From the NCBI RefSeq assembly GCF_000506865.1, contig NZ_AYSV01000004.1, positions 1 to 34,532 of the forward strand: a stretch of DNA of 34,532 nt, read 5' to 3'. Of this stretch, positions 7,406 to 16,624 are shown in pieces. This DNA is from Pelistega indica. Its GTDB lineage: Bacteria; Pseudomonadota; Gammaproteobacteria; Burkholderiales; Burkholderiaceae_B. The notes beneath the pieces were generated by a model. It was not told the origin of the DNA. It ran no database searches and saw nothing but the letters and a program-made list of their open reading frames with translations. The position numbers and the translations under genes are program-made. The first letter of the stretch is position 1; each line of letters begins with the position of its first letter.

Positions 7406-8731
7406 TTGAGATTTTTTAATTTACATACCCTAGCTATCAGTTTAAGTTTAGCTGGTCTTTCTAGCCTAGCACATGGTGCAGGTTTTAATCTATTAGAACA
7501 ATCGAACAGTGGTTTGGGCAATGCCTACGCTGGATCTGCTGCCATCGCCGAAAATGCTAGCACTATTTACTATAACCCCGCTGGCATGATGAAACTTGAT
7601 GGGCTCAATATTTCAGGAGGAGTCTCTGCCATTGGTCCTTCTTTCAAATTCACGGATGATCAACAATCAACAGTCCCTCTAGCGCTAGCTGGTAAAGTAC
7701 CTCCCGGTGGTAACGGTGGTGAAGCTGGTAGCTGGGCTTTAGTACCAAACCTCTACACTAGTTATAAAATTAATGAGAAAATGGCTGTTGGTTTGGGTAT
7801 CAGCGTACCTTTTGGACTAAAGACTGAATATGATGATAACTGGATAGGTCGCTACCACTCACGTTCATTCGATATCAAAACAATCAACATCAATCCATCA
7901 GTCGCTTTTAAACTAACACAGGGTGTTAGTCTTGGTCTTGGCTTAAATGTGCAACACATTCAAGCCACTTACAAAAAAGCAACACCAGTACCTATTCCAC
8001 ACCCTGTAACAGGACAAATTATTGGTGTCACTACTGGTGATGTAAAAACAAAAGTAAGCAATACTGGCGTTGGCTTTAATGTCGGTCTATTATTTGAACC
8101 ATCTGAAGATACACGTATTGGTATCTCCTATCGTTCACGTATCAAGCACAAAGCTAAAGGTGATACGGATTTAGATTTCACTGTACTTAACCCTGCCACT
8201 GGTGCACCTATGTCCGTACATAGAAGCTCTGACGCATCAGCGACAGTATCATTACCTGATTTAGCCATTTTATCTGGCTATACCCGTCTGAATGATAAAT
8301 GGGAATTATTAGGTGATATTTCTTGGACTGGTTGGAGTAGCATTCCTGAGCTCACGATTGAAAATAAAACTTTGCCAACAGCTAGTTTAAACTTACGCTT
8401 CAAGGACTCTTGGCGTGTTGCAGTCGGCGCTAATTATCAGCTTAACGATAGTTGGAAATTAAAAGGTGGCTTAGCATGGGATCAATCACCAGTCCGCTCA
8501 ACAGAAAACCGCCCTGCTTCATTGCCTGACAAGGATCGTTTCTGGCTAAGTGTTGGTGTGCAATATAAACCTGCTACCAATACAACCATTGATGTAGCCT
8601 ATACTCATCTATTTGCCTCAAAAGCAAAAGTAAATAATACTAATGATGATATTGCCAAATACGGTCGTCTAAGTGGCTCATACAAAGCAGATGCCAATGT
8701 AATTGGTATCCAAGTATCTCATCGTTTCTAA
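7406..8731 (+). CDS. fadL: FadL/OmpP1/TodX family outer-membrane fatty-acid porin
   Basis: An outer-membrane beta-barrel that lets long-chain fatty acids or other hydrophobic compounds in. A signal peptide occupies about the first 25 residues, with AHGAG at the cleavage site. The mature start GFNLLEQSNSGLGNAYAGSA and the conserved YYNPAGM (NPA) motif are diagnostic, and the chain ends in the aromatic VSHRF expected of a barrel. Length (about 441 residues) is normal. I prefer the TTG at 7406 to the TTG at 7394, because GGAG (7396-7399) is then correctly spaced. It lies between the PsrA-like regulator and an acyl-CoA ligase, a coherent uptake and activation set. A terminator follows, so fadD has its own promoter. 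Confidence 0.92.
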   Translation: MRFFNLHTLAISLSLAGLSSLAHGAGFNLLEQSNSGLGNAYAGSAAIAENASTIYYNPAGMMKLDGLNISGGVSAIGPSFKFTDDQQSTVPLALAGKVPPGGNGGEAGSWALVPNLYTSYKINEKMAVGLGISVPFGLKTEYDDNWIGRYHSRSFDIKTININPSVAFKLTQGVSLGLGLNVQHIQATYKKATPVPIPHPVTGQIIGVTTGDVKTKVSNTGVGFNVGLLFEPSEDTRIGISYRSRIKHKAKGDTDLDFTVLNPATGAPMSVHRSSDASATVSLPDLAILSGYTRLNDKWELLGDISWTGWSSIPELTIENKTLPTASLNLRFKDSWRVAVGANYQLNDSWKLKGGLAWDQSPVRSTENRPASLPDKDRFWLSVGVQYKPATNTTIDVAYTHLFASKAKVNNTNDDIAKYGRLSGSYKADANVIGIQVSHRF

Positions 8732-8755
8732 TTTAGAACGATTCATATGACTTGT

Positions 8756-8790
8756 GGGTGGATTTTGGCTTCTGCCTCCACCCCTTTTCT
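8756..8790 (+). terminator. Terminator after fadL
   Basis: GGGTGG (8756-8761) pairs with CCACCC (8778-8783), with an inner GGC/GCC stem, followed by CTTTTCTTTT. It separates fadL from fadD transcription. Confidence 0.7.
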
Positions 8791-8922
8791 TTTAGTGCAG
8801 TTATTTTAAATAGTAACTAATTTACTTCCATAATAAAGCGAATTACTTAGTATTTAAAAGAAGAAAGATATAAAATAGCACATATTTTTTCTAATAGACA
8901 GCCCACTCCGGAGATAAAAAGA

Positions 8923-10596
8923 ATGGAAAGAATCTGGTTAAAAAGCTATCCTGAAGGCATTCCTGCCGATATTGATCTCAATCAATATCAATCTTTAGTT
9001 GATATTTTTGAAGACTGTGTAAAGCGTTTTGCTGATAATACCGCCTTTATTTCATTAGGCGTTAAACTCACTTACAGGGAGCTGGATAAATATACGCGTG
9101 ATTTTGCTGCTTGGCTACAAAATCAAGGGGTTAAACCAGGATCTCGCGTTGCCTTAATGATGCCCAATATACTGCAATATCCAATTTGTTTATTTGGCGC
9201 TTTACGTGCTGGTTGTGTAGCTGTTAATTTTAACCCTATGTATACCTCGCATGAGGTAGAAAAACAACTCAATGATTCTGGTGCGGAAGTCATTGTTGTG
9301 GTTGAAAATTTTGCTGCAACACTACAAGCCGCCTTGCCCAATACACCAACCATAAAAAAAGTGGTGGTATGTTCAATTGGGGGTATGCTTGGTGCAAAAG
9401 GTAAGATTGTCAACTTTGTAATTCGACATGTTAAAGGCATGGTGCCTAATTGGCATATACCTCACCATATCCGCATGAATACGGTTTTCGAAGAAGGAAG
9501 TAAATCAATTTTTACGCCTCTCAAACTTACTCATGATCATCATGCCTTCTTACAATACACGGGTGGCACAACAGGAATTCCAAAAGGAGCTATTCTCACT
9601 CATGGCAATATTGTTGCCAATGTATTACAAGCCAATGCATGGGTCCGTGCATATACCACAGAAGGTAAGGATCTTATTATTACTGCCCTTCCTCTCTACC
9701 ATATTTTTGCCTTAACCGCGAATTGTTTAACCTTTATGTGCTTAGGTGCAAGTAATTTATTAATTATTAACCCCCGTGATCTTAAAGGTTTTGTTAAAGA
9801 GATTGCTCAATACAAATTTACAGCATTTACAGGAGTAAATACCTTATTTAATGCATTAATCAATAATCATGATTTTAAGAAAATAGATTTTAGCTCACTA
9901 AAATTGACACTTGGTGGTGGCATGGCTGTGCAACAAAATACAGCAGACAAGTGGAAAGCATTAACTGGTGTACCTTTAGCGCAAGCTTATGGATTAACAG
10001 AGACAAGTCCTGCCGCTACTATTAATCCATTAGATGCACAAGAGTTCAATGGTTCAATTGGTTTGCCTATTCCTTCTACTTACGTCAAAATCGTGGATGA
10101 TCATGGGCAAGAATTACCTCTCAATGAAGTGGGAGAGATTCTCATCAAAGGACCACAAGTGATGAAAGGTTATTGGGAACGTCCAGAGGAAACAAGTAAC
10201 GTCTTTGATGCTGATGGTTATTTATGCACAGGTGATATGGGATACATGAATGAAGATGGCTATGTATTCCTCGTCGATCGCAAAAAAGATTTGATTATTG
10301 TTTCTGGCTTTAATGTCTATCCAAACGAAGTTGAAGATGTAGCCGCCAAGCATCCTGGCGTATTAGAAGTCGCAGCGATTGGCATTGATAATGGTGCAGC
10401 TGGTGAATTAGTCAAATTATTTGTGATACGTAAGGATCCCAATTTAACCGAAGAGGAAATCATTAATCACTGTCGCGCAGAGCTAACCAACTACAAAGTA
10501 CCTAAAAAAATTGCGTTTGTTAATGATTTACCTAAAAATAATGTAGGTAAAATTTTAAGACGAGAGCTACGTAATAAAAAATCTAATTACGTCTAA
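8923..10596 (+). CDS. fadD: Long-chain-fatty-acid-CoA ligase
   Basis: An ATP-dependent acyl-CoA synthetase that activates fatty acids for beta-oxidation. The 557-residue protein has the AMP-binding signature YTGGTTGIPKG at about residues 212-222, the adenylate motif AYGLTETSPA, the hinge region YLCTGDMGYMNEDGYVFLVDRKKD, and the catalytic lysine region GKILRRELR at the end. It begins ERIWLKSYPEG, typical of proteobacterial FadD. GGAG sits 9 bases before the ATG. It follows fadL, and with ETF-QO and the CoA-transferase in the same window it suggests a fatty-acid-using host. A strong terminator follows, shared with the convergent cysB-like gene. Confidence 0.95.
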   Translation: MERIWLKSYPEGIPADIDLNQYQSLVDIFEDCVKRFADNTAFISLGVKLTYRELDKYTRDFAAWLQNQGVKPGSRVALMMPNILQYPICLFGALRAGCVAVNFNPMYTSHEVEKQLNDSGAEVIVVVENFAATLQAALPNTPTIKKVVVCSIGGMLGAKGKIVNFVIRHVKGMVPNWHIPHHIRMNTVFEEGSKSIFTPLKLTHDHHAFLQYTGGTTGIPKGAILTHGNIVANVLQANAWVRAYTTEGKDLIITALPLYHIFALTANCLTFMCLGASNLLIINPRDLKGFVKEIAQYKFTAFTGVNTLFNALINNHDFKKIDFSSLKLTLGGGMAVQQNTADKWKALTGVPLAQAYGLTETSPAATINPLDAQEFNGSIGLPIPSTYVKIVDDHGQELPLNEVGEILIKGPQVMKGYWERPEETSNVFDADGYLCTGDMGYMNEDGYVFLVDRKKDLIIVSGFNVYPNEVEDVAAKHPGVLEVAAIGIDNGAAGELVKLFVIRKDPNLTEEEIINHCRAELTNYKVPKKIAFVNDLPKNNVGKILRRELRNKKSNYV

Positions 10597-10615
10597 CTTC
10601 TTAATGGCTACGATT

Positions 10616-10655
10616 AAACTCCCTTTGGTAAGCACTTATCAGAGGGAGTTTTTTT
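10616..10655. terminator. Terminator between fadD and the cysB-like gene
   Basis: AAACTCCCT (10616-10624) pairs with AGGGAGTTT (10643-10651), with a further inner stem (TGGTAAG/CTTATCA) and a T-run. The A and T flanks suit both converging genes. Confidence 0.85.
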
Positions 10656-10662
10656 ATATGAC

Positions 10663-11604
10663 TTATTTAGGCGGATTTAATAATTCTTCTATTTGTTTAT
10701 GCGTATATCCTGGCGAACACATTTTGATAAAAGCATAGATATAATCACGTGCAAAGACACCTTTTCGTAAAGCCAGACGAGAAATATGTGTTCCAAATAA
10801 ATGCCCTACAGGAATACCAACTAAATTTGTATCCCGACGAGGATTAAACGCTACGCCAGAAATAATCCCTACACCTAAATTAACATCCACATATGTTTTA
10901 ATCACATCTGCATCAATAGCCTCTAAAACAATATCAGGTTTAATATTTGCCTTGGCGAAACAAGCATCAATCGTACGTCTACCAGAATAAGCACTATCAT
11001 AGGTAATCAAAGGATATTGGGCGATTTGTTCAAGTGTAATATTCTTAGCTTGACTTGACGTTAATTCTGTTAATGGATGATCAGGTTTAACCACTACAGT
11101 ATGAGACCACTCATAACAAGGGAATGTTACCAGACCTGATACTTGTGCTAATGTCTCTGTTGCCACCGCTACATCAGCCTCCTCAGACAACAGCATATTA
11201 GCCAGATGCTGTGGACTACCCTCAGCTAAAGATACACGAACCTTAGGAAACAGTTTTTTGAAATTTAAAATAATTTCTGGTAAAAAATAACGTGCTTGAG
11301 TATGGGTACATCCAATAATTAATTCCCCCTCATCTTGCCTTGCATATTCATCACTGACTCTTTTTAAGTTATCAACCTCTCGCATAATGCGATAAACAAC
11401 TTCAGCCACTCTCTGACCAGGTTTAGTTAAACCTTTGATGCGTTTACCATGACGCTCAAAAATTTGTAACCCTAACTCATCTTCAAACTCAATAATTGCT
11501 TTGGACACACCTGGTTGGGAGGTATATAACGCCAGTGCTGTTTCAGTTAAATTAAACTGATGACGAATAGTTTCTCTAATATATCTAAATTGTTGTAAAT
11601 TCAT
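10663..11604 (-). CDS. cysB: LysR-family regulator, CysB type
   Basis: A 313-residue LysR regulator with an amino-terminal winged helix-turn-helix (MNLQQFRYIRETIRHQFNLT through TSQPGVSKAIIEFEDELG) and a periplasmic-binding-like effector domain. The opening, and VVVKPDHPL, DVIKTYVDVNLGVGI in the effector domain, are characteristic of CysB, the activator of sulfate assimilation that senses N-acetylserine. I start at the ATG at 11604, 15 codons inside the longest frame, because it matches CysB and has AAGAGG upstream. No cysteine-biosynthesis genes are in the window, so targets are elsewhere. Confidence 0.88.
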   Translation of the reverse strand: MNLQQFRYIRETIRHQFNLTETALALYTSQPGVSKAIIEFEDELGLQIFERHGKRIKGLTKPGQRVAEVVYRIMREVDNLKRVSDEYARQDEGELIIGCTHTQARYFLPEIILNFKKLFPKVRVSLAEGSPQHLANMLLSEEADVAVATETLAQVSGLVTFPCYEWSHTVVVKPDHPLTELTSSQAKNITLEQIAQYPLITYDSAYSGRRTIDACFAKANIKPDIVLEAIDADVIKTYVDVNLGVGIISGVAFNPRRDTNLVGIPVGHLFGTHISRLALRKGVFARDYIYAFIKMCSPGYTHKQIEELLNPPK

Positions 11605-11769
11605 ACGTAGCCTCTTAATATGCTTATTATTATAATGAATATCAACCATTTCTAATATAACTTATTTTTATATTCATATATAAAAAATTGTGGCTTTATA
11701 TGTTTGCAATCTACTACCAAGAATCATGCTCTAGTAGTCGTTCGGTATAATTTGATGCACTAAATGGTC

Positions 11770-11775
11770 TATAAT
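11770..11775 (+). promoter_or_regulatory. -10 box of the tRNA-Arg promoter
   Basis: A perfect TATAAT lies 10 bases before the mature tRNA. No convincing -35 box is seen at 16-18 bases spacing. Confidence 0.6.
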
Positions 11776-11785
11776 ACGCACATGA

Positions 11786-11861
11786 CTCCCTGTAGTTCAA
11801 CTGGATAGAACAAGTTCCTCCTAAGAATTAGACGTCGGTTCAAGTCCGGCCGGGGAGGCCA
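11786..11861 (+). tRNA. tRNA-Arg (anticodon CCT)
   Basis: A full cloverleaf of 76 bases including an encoded CCA: acceptor CTCCCTG with CGGGGAG (one U-G pair), D-stem GTTC/GAAC, anticodon stem AGTTC/GAATT around loop CTCCTAA (anticodon CCT at 11820-11822), T-loop TTCAAGT. The first base is C paired with G72, less common than G1. It reads the rare AGG arginine codon. Confidence 0.93.
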
Positions 11862-12022
11862 TCAGCCTTTTTCTCATGCCAATAAAATTTAAATTTTATT
11901 AAATATCAATTGGTTATCAAAAAAATTTATTACTAATCTTCTCTTATAACACCTACCTAGCACTACAATTTGTAGGTATGAAAATTCGACCTTTGAAAAT
12001 AAGTATGAGTGTAGGTACTACT

Positions 12023-12517
12023 TTATCCATGAGCATTGGCCACTTCTACTGGTTTTGCACCGAGTAAGTCAACCAAGCATTTAGGGTTAAGACTTAGAAT
12101 ATATCCTCTTTTCCCACCATTAATATAAATTTTATCCATAGCCAAAATACCTTTTTCTACCCAGACAGGCATTTTTTTTCGTGTACCAAAAGGAGACGTA
12201 CCACCTATCTGATAGCCAGAATGTTTAGGCGCATTAGTGGGATTTGCTACTTGGATTTTTTTCACATTTAATTGCCGTGCTAAATTTTTGGTAGAGACCT
12301 CACAATCTCCATGCATTAACACTACATGAGGTTTACCTGCATCATCCTCAAAAATCAATGTTTTAACAATCCGATGTTCTTCTACACCTAACTGCTTTGC
12401 TGTTTCTGAAGTTCCTCCATGCTCAACATACTCATATTGGTGCTCTGCATACGCTACTTTATGCTGTTTCAGAAATTGAGTTGCTGGGGTTTCAGATACG
12501 TGTTTATTTTTACTCAT
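12023..12517 (-). CDS. ybaK: Cys-tRNA(Pro)/Cys-tRNA(Cys) deacylase YbaK
   Basis: A small single-domain trans-editing enzyme that removes cysteine wrongly attached to tRNA-Pro. The 164-residue length is normal for YbaK/EbsC. Hallmarks are GTSETAKQLGVEEHRIVKTLIF, the lysine after HRIV, and GYQIGGTSPFGTRKKMPVW in the substrate pocket. The ATG at 12517 begins 2 bases after the xerD stop; a TTG two codons earlier would overlap xerD. The tight junction indicates a xerD-ybaK transcript, though the two functions are unrelated. Confidence 0.92.
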   Translation of the reverse strand: MSKNKHVSETPATQFLKQHKVAYAEHQYEYVEHGGTSETAKQLGVEEHRIVKTLIFEDDAGKPHVVLMHGDCEVSTKNLARQLNVKKIQVANPTNAPKHSGYQIGGTSPFGTRKKMPVWVEKGILAMDKIYINGGKRGYILSLNPKCLVDLLGAKPVEVANAHG

Positions 12518-12519
12518 AA

Positions 12520-13407
12520 TCAAGCTCTTGGATGATGTTTTTGGTGTAATTGCTTTAAGCGCTCTCTAGCAACATGGGTATAAATTTGTGTTGTGGAAAT
12601 ATCGGCATGTCCCAATAACATTTGTACAACACGTAAATCTGCTCCATGATTTAATAAATGGGTAGCAAATGCATGGCGTACCACATGAGGAGAAAGTGGA
12701 ATCTTGATACTCGTTTGGGTCGCGTATTTTTTGATAATTTGCCAAAATGCTTGGCGTGTCATACTGGTCCCAAAGCGAGATAAAAACAACTCATCATTCA
12801 CCTTATTTCCCAACAGTTCAGGCCTAGCTTTTGTCATGTATTCACGCAAATAATATTCGGCTGTTTCCCCCATAGGTACAATTCTATCCTTTCCCCCTTT
12901 ACCCATAATTACTCGGATAACACCTTCATCAATATTAATATGCAATGTTTTAAGGGTTACCAATTCGGTCACTCGTAAACCTGTCGCATAAAGCGTTTCC
13001 AGCATGGCTCTATCACGTAACCCTGCTATTGTCTCTGTATTGGGTGCATTCAGTAATTCCTCTACTTGTGATTCACTAATACTTTTAGGTAAACGCAAAC
13101 CTTGTTTAGAGGCGATTAACGATAAGGTCGGATCTTCCTTCAAATAATGCTGGCGTAATGCCCATTGACAGAATCGTTTTAGCGTAGCTAAGCGGCGATT
13201 TGAGGTGCTCGCTTTAACCTCAGCATTCATATGGATAAACCAAGCTCGTGCAACATCCGCATTAATATCTGTCAATGACAACTGCTTTGTCGTTAAAAAA
13301 TCATAGAAATCATTTAAATCTTGTCGATAAGCACTTAAGGTATTTTTAGCTAACCCATCTTCAAGCCATAATGAATCAATAAAATTATCTATTAACTCTT
13401 TATTCAT
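12520..13407 (-). CDS. xerD: Site-specific tyrosine recombinase XerD
   Basis: Chromosome-dimer resolvase acting with XerC at dif near the terminus. The 295-residue protein has the SAM-like amino-terminal DNA-binding domain (about residues 1-90) and the catalytic domain with Arg145 (TGLRVTEL), a beta-hairpin lysine in MGKGGKDR, His241 and Arg244 (HVVRHAFATHLL), His267 (LLGHADIS) and Tyr276 (IYTHV). Length and motifs fit the housekeeping XerD rather than a phage integrase. It heads a pair with ybaK and is divergent from the AEC transporter gene. Confidence 0.93.
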   Translation of the reverse strand: MNKELIDNFIDSLWLEDGLAKNTLSAYRQDLNDFYDFLTTKQLSLTDINADVARAWFIHMNAEVKASTSNRRLATLKRFCQWALRQHYLKEDPTLSLIASKQGLRLPKSISESQVEELLNAPNTETIAGLRDRAMLETLYATGLRVTELVTLKTLHINIDEGVIRVIMGKGGKDRIVPMGETAEYYLREYMTKARPELLGNKVNDELFLSRFGTSMTRQAFWQIIKKYATQTSIKIPLSPHVVRHAFATHLLNHGADLRVVQMLLGHADISTTQIYTHVARERLKQLHQKHHPRA

Positions 13408-13452
13408 AGAGAATACTAGACTGTAAAATTTTAATCATATACTATTGTAACT

Positions 13453-13486
13453 ATTGCATAAATACCTTCACACTCTCTTATGCAAT
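13453..13486. promoter_or_regulatory. Inverted repeat in the xerD/AEC divergent intergenic region
   Basis: ATTGCATAA (13453-13461) and TTATGCAAT (13478-13486) form a perfect 9-bp inverted repeat with a 16-base spacer, about 40-70 bases from both starts. It could be an operator for either gene or a hairpin. No cognate regulator is evident. Confidence 0.35.
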
Positions 13487-13522
13487 AAGATATTAATTTA
13501 ACCACACAAACTACTTCTTACT

Positions 13523-14437
13523 ATGGAACTCGCGTATTTAATTTTGCCAGATTGTATCTTGGTGACTATAGGTTGGCTTTTAAAAAATAAATTCAAATTT
13601 ACCGCTGAGTTTTTTACTGGTTTAGAAAAGTTAGTCTATTTTGTGTTGTTTCCCGCGCTGATGATTCGCTCTCTAACCATGGCACCAATTTCATTTGCTA
13701 AAGCGAGTAATTTTTTAATCATCTGTTTATTGCTGGCATTTACTGGTTTATTCTTCTCCTATCTCTTAAAAAAATATTTACGAGTTGACCCAAAATCTAT
13801 TGCTTCATCAGGTCAATGTGCCTATCGTTTCAATACCTATATTGGCCTATCTTTAGCGCCTGCCATTGCTGGCTCTGATAGTGCCGCAGTCATGGCCATT
13901 CTTATCGGTTTCTCTGTCCCGATTGTCAATGTGATTGCTGTTAATAGTATGGCAAAACATCAAGGCAACAACCCACTGATTGAGGTTCTCAAAAATCCTC
14001 TTGTTCTCTCGACGATTTTTGGTTTAATGTTGAACTTTAGTGGCATCACTATTCCAGCACCACTCAATGCAACCTTAGCTAAACTATCACAAAGTACCGT
14101 ACCTCTTGGTTTAATTTGTGTGGGTGCTGCCTTAATTCTACAAACAGGAACTCAACAATTTAGCCTTATTTCTTGGTTAGTTGGCATTCGTTTATTAATT
14201 ATGCCTATTGTTGCTATCATTTTAGCGTTTATCTTTGGGCTCAACTCAATTTCGAGCCAAACCTTAATTCTATTTGCCGCCTTACCAACCGCATCAGCCG
14301 CCTATATCTTAGCGGTACGTATGGGTGGTGACGGCCGTACCGTGGCATCAATTATTTCAATCGGTACAGTAATATCGGTCTTAACCCTGCCATTATGGAT
14401 ATTTATTAGTCAGCAATTATTTCCCATAGTGCCTTAG
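13523..14437 (+). CDS. AEC-family (auxin efflux carrier-like) transporter
   Basis: A 304-residue membrane protein with about ten hydrophobic segments in two halves, normal for bacterial AEC proteins. The family moves small organic anions such as malate or malonate, but its substrates are poorly predicted from sequence. Family-like features are FVLFPALMIRSL near residue 41, the QCAYRFNTYIGL turn around residue 99, and the closing LFAALPTASAAYILAVRMGGD. The substrate here is unknown. It is monocistronic and divergent from xerD. Confidence 0.85.
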   Translation: MELAYLILPDCILVTIGWLLKNKFKFTAEFFTGLEKLVYFVLFPALMIRSLTMAPISFAKASNFLIICLLLAFTGLFFSYLLKKYLRVDPKSIASSGQCAYRFNTYIGLSLAPAIAGSDSAAVMAILIGFSVPIVNVIAVNSMAKHQGNNPLIEVLKNPLVLSTIFGLMLNFSGITIPAPLNATLAKLSQSTVPLGLICVGAALILQTGTQQFSLISWLVGIRLLIMPIVAIILAFIFGLNSISSQTLILFAALPTASAAYILAVRMGGDGRTVASIISIGTVISVLTLPLWIFISQQLFPIVP

Positions 14438-14634
14438 CGAACAGTATACAATAGTTTCCAGTACTGTCGTATGCTCTTGTAAAAGCTGAATATTCGGCAA
14501 GATACTTTTTACCAAAAACTTATAGTTAAAACGCTTAAAATAGAGGGAAATAGTTCAAATTTAGAATTATTTACATTTTAATTATTTCGCTCTACTACAG
14601 CAAATTATTTTTTTGCCCTAAAAAAACCAACGAT

Positions 14635-15168
14635 ATGCATACTAACACTCTCGAAAAACAGACATTGTTTCTTGCTGATGAGGAAGCTACTATTCGATTG
14701 GCCACCGCAATGGCAGAGCCAATAAAGCAAAGATTATCAACTACTTGCGATATATTAGATACGTCATATCATATCCATTTGAAGGGTGATTTAGGTGCTG
14801 GTAAAACATGTTTTACGCGTGCATTTTTACAAGCATTAGGCGTCAAAGGACGAATTAAAAGCCCAACCTATACCTTAGTTGAAAGCTATAAAGTTTCTAG
14901 ATTATACTTATATCACTTTGATTTTTATAGATTTAATGAGTCGAGTGAGTGGCAAGAAGCCGGTTTCCGTGAAAATTTACTTGAAAATGCAGTAGCAATT
15001 ATTGAGTGGCCAGAAAAAGCCGATAAATCTTTACCTGCGCCAGATGTTTTATTACATCTACATTATCAAGAGTCAGGACGAATCGCCGAACTCAACGCTT
15101 ATTCGGAAAAAGGAAAGTTATGGATCGCACAGTTAAGCAATCATCAGGAACTACAACGCATAGAATAA
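14635..15168 (+). CDS. tsaE: tRNA threonylcarbamoyladenosine biosynthesis ATPase TsaE
   Basis: The ATPase of the TsaBDE complex that makes t6A37 on ANN-decoding tRNAs. The P-loop GDLGAGKT is at residues 51-58. It is followed by the family motifs KSPTYTLVESY and the HFDFYRF segment, then EWPEKA. Length (177 residues) is slightly long for the family because of the amino-terminal ~30 residues; a later start is possible since no ribosome-binding site is clear. The last 49 bases overlap amiC in another frame, the usual tsaE-amiC arrangement in proteobacteria. Confidence 0.92.
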   Translation: MHTNTLEKQTLFLADEEATIRLATAMAEPIKQRLSTTCDILDTSYHIHLKGDLGAGKTCFTRAFLQALGVKGRIKSPTYTLVESYKVSRLYLYHFDFYRFNESSEWQEAGFRENLLENAVAIIEWPEKADKSLPAPDVLLHLHYQESGRIAELNAYSEKGKLWIAQLSNHQELQRIE

Positions 15169-16469
15169 CTCGTCGCCAAATTTTAGGCACTGGTATTGCT
15201 ATGCTATCTTTACCAGTAGTTTCCAAAGTTGCTCATGCCGCTGCGGCACAAATTCTTGCTGTTCGCACATGGCCAGCTGATGAATATACTCGTGTTACAT
15301 TAGAATTAAACTCTCCTATTAAGCACGAGCACTTTACGCTTGATAGCCCGGACCGTTTAGTCGTGGACTTAGAAGGTCTTGATATGAGTGAAGCCTTAAA
15401 TTCACTCATCTCGAAAATTAAACCTAACGATCCTTATATCTCTAAAGTACGTGTGGCACAAAACCGTGCTGGAGTCTTGCGTTTAGTTATGGACTTAAAA
15501 CAAAGTGTAGTACCTCAAGTATTTACACTAAAGCCTGTAGCCAACTATCAATATCGTTTGGTACTTGACTTATATCCCAAAGTAGCCAAAGACCCTTTAG
15601 CGTCATTAGCGAGTAATATAGCTAGTAGCGATGATCCACTAGCTGGTATTATTAGCAACATCAATAGTTCTCGTCCAACAGCATCAGTCCCTAAAGTCTC
15701 TGGTCAAGTGACTCCTAGCGCTCCTGCTATCGTTAGCACTCCCCCAAGACAATCAGGATCAGGGGCATCTAGACCTATCCTAATCGCTATTGATCCTGGT
15801 CATGGTGGCGAGGATCCAGGGGCAACAGGTCCTCGAGGTACGCGCGAAAAAGACGTCGTATTATCTATTGGTCATCAATTAAGAAACCTAATCAATTCAC
15901 GCTCTAATATGCGTGCTTATATGACGAGAGATTCTGATTTCTTTGTCCCTTTACAGGTTCGTGTACAAAAAGCGCGTCGAGTCAAAGCAGATATTTTCGT
16001 TTCTATCCATGCAGATGCGTTTACTAATCCAAACTCACGAGGGACATCAGTATTCGCTCTATCACGCAAAGGTGCCTCAAGTGCAGCGGCTCGTTGGCTA
16101 GCACAAAAAGAGAACTCGGCGGACTTAATTGGTGGTCTAGATATTGGTCAGCATGATAAAAATACGGCAAGTGTCCTACTGGATATGTCCACCAATGCTC
16201 AAATTAATGACTCTCTAAAAATTGGACATCGTGTATTAGAGCAACTTTCACGAATTAATGGTTTACAAAGTCGCCGAGTAGAGCAAGCTGGGTTTGCTGT
16301 ATTAAAAGCACCCGATATTCCTTCCATTCTCATTGAAGTAGCATTTATCTCTAACCCTCAAGAGGAAAATTTCCTGCGTCAATCGTCTAACCACTATACC
16401 GTTGCACAAGCGATATTGTCAGGACTAGATGGTTACTTATCTACTAATCCTGCCTTGGCTCGTGGTTAA
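15120..16469 (+). CDS. amiC: N-acetylmuramoyl-L-alanine amidase AmiC, Tat-exported
   Basis: A periplasmic zinc amidase that cuts the amide between MurNAc and the stem peptide to split daughter cells. Residues 1-40 form a twin-arginine signal (TRRQILGTG at 17-25, cleavage near AHA), as known for E. coli AmiC. An AMIN domain follows (about 45-150), then a serine/proline linker, then the Amidase_3 domain with zinc and catalytic residues His228 (DPGHGGEDPG), Glu243 (TREKD), His297 (SIHADAF) and Glu406 (LIEVAFISN). GGAAAG precedes the ATG inside tsaE. Next is mutL after 155 bases, the standard order. Confidence 0.94.
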   Translation: MDRTVKQSSGTTTHRITRRQILGTGIAMLSLPVVSKVAHAAAAQILAVRTWPADEYTRVTLELNSPIKHEHFTLDSPDRLVVDLEGLDMSEALNSLISKIKPNDPYISKVRVAQNRAGVLRLVMDLKQSVVPQVFTLKPVANYQYRLVLDLYPKVAKDPLASLASNIASSDDPLAGIISNINSSRPTASVPKVSGQVTPSAPAIVSTPPRQSGSGASRPILIAIDPGHGGEDPGATGPRGTREKDVVLSIGHQLRNLINSRSNMRAYMTRDSDFFVPLQVRVQKARRVKADIFVSIHADAFTNPNSRGTSVFALSRKGASSAAARWLAQKENSADLIGGLDIGQHDKNTASVLLDMSTNAQINDSLKIGHRVLEQLSRINGLQSRRVEQAGFAVLKAPDIPSILIEVAFISNPQEENFLRQSSNHYTVAQAILSGLDGYLSTNPALARG

Positions 16470-16502
16470 TACATATAACGATAGCATGTAAGCAATAAGT
16501 GG

Positions 16503-16554
16503 CTCGCTAAACTCAATAACTGTTTTACCTCAAAAATAGTAAAGAGTTAGCGAG
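16503..16554. other. Long-range inverted repeat between amiC and mutL
   Basis: CTCGCTAAACTC (16503-16514) and GAGTTAGCGAG (16544-16554) pair with one bulged base around a 29-base loop. No T-run follows. It may be a weak terminator of amiC or a processing hairpin in an amiC-mutL transcript. Confidence 0.35.
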
Positions 16555-16624
16555 TTCCCTATTGACTATGCCTATTGAGTTAAATCAGGCTACAATAACG
16601 ATTTAGTTGCTAGCTAATGTCGTT

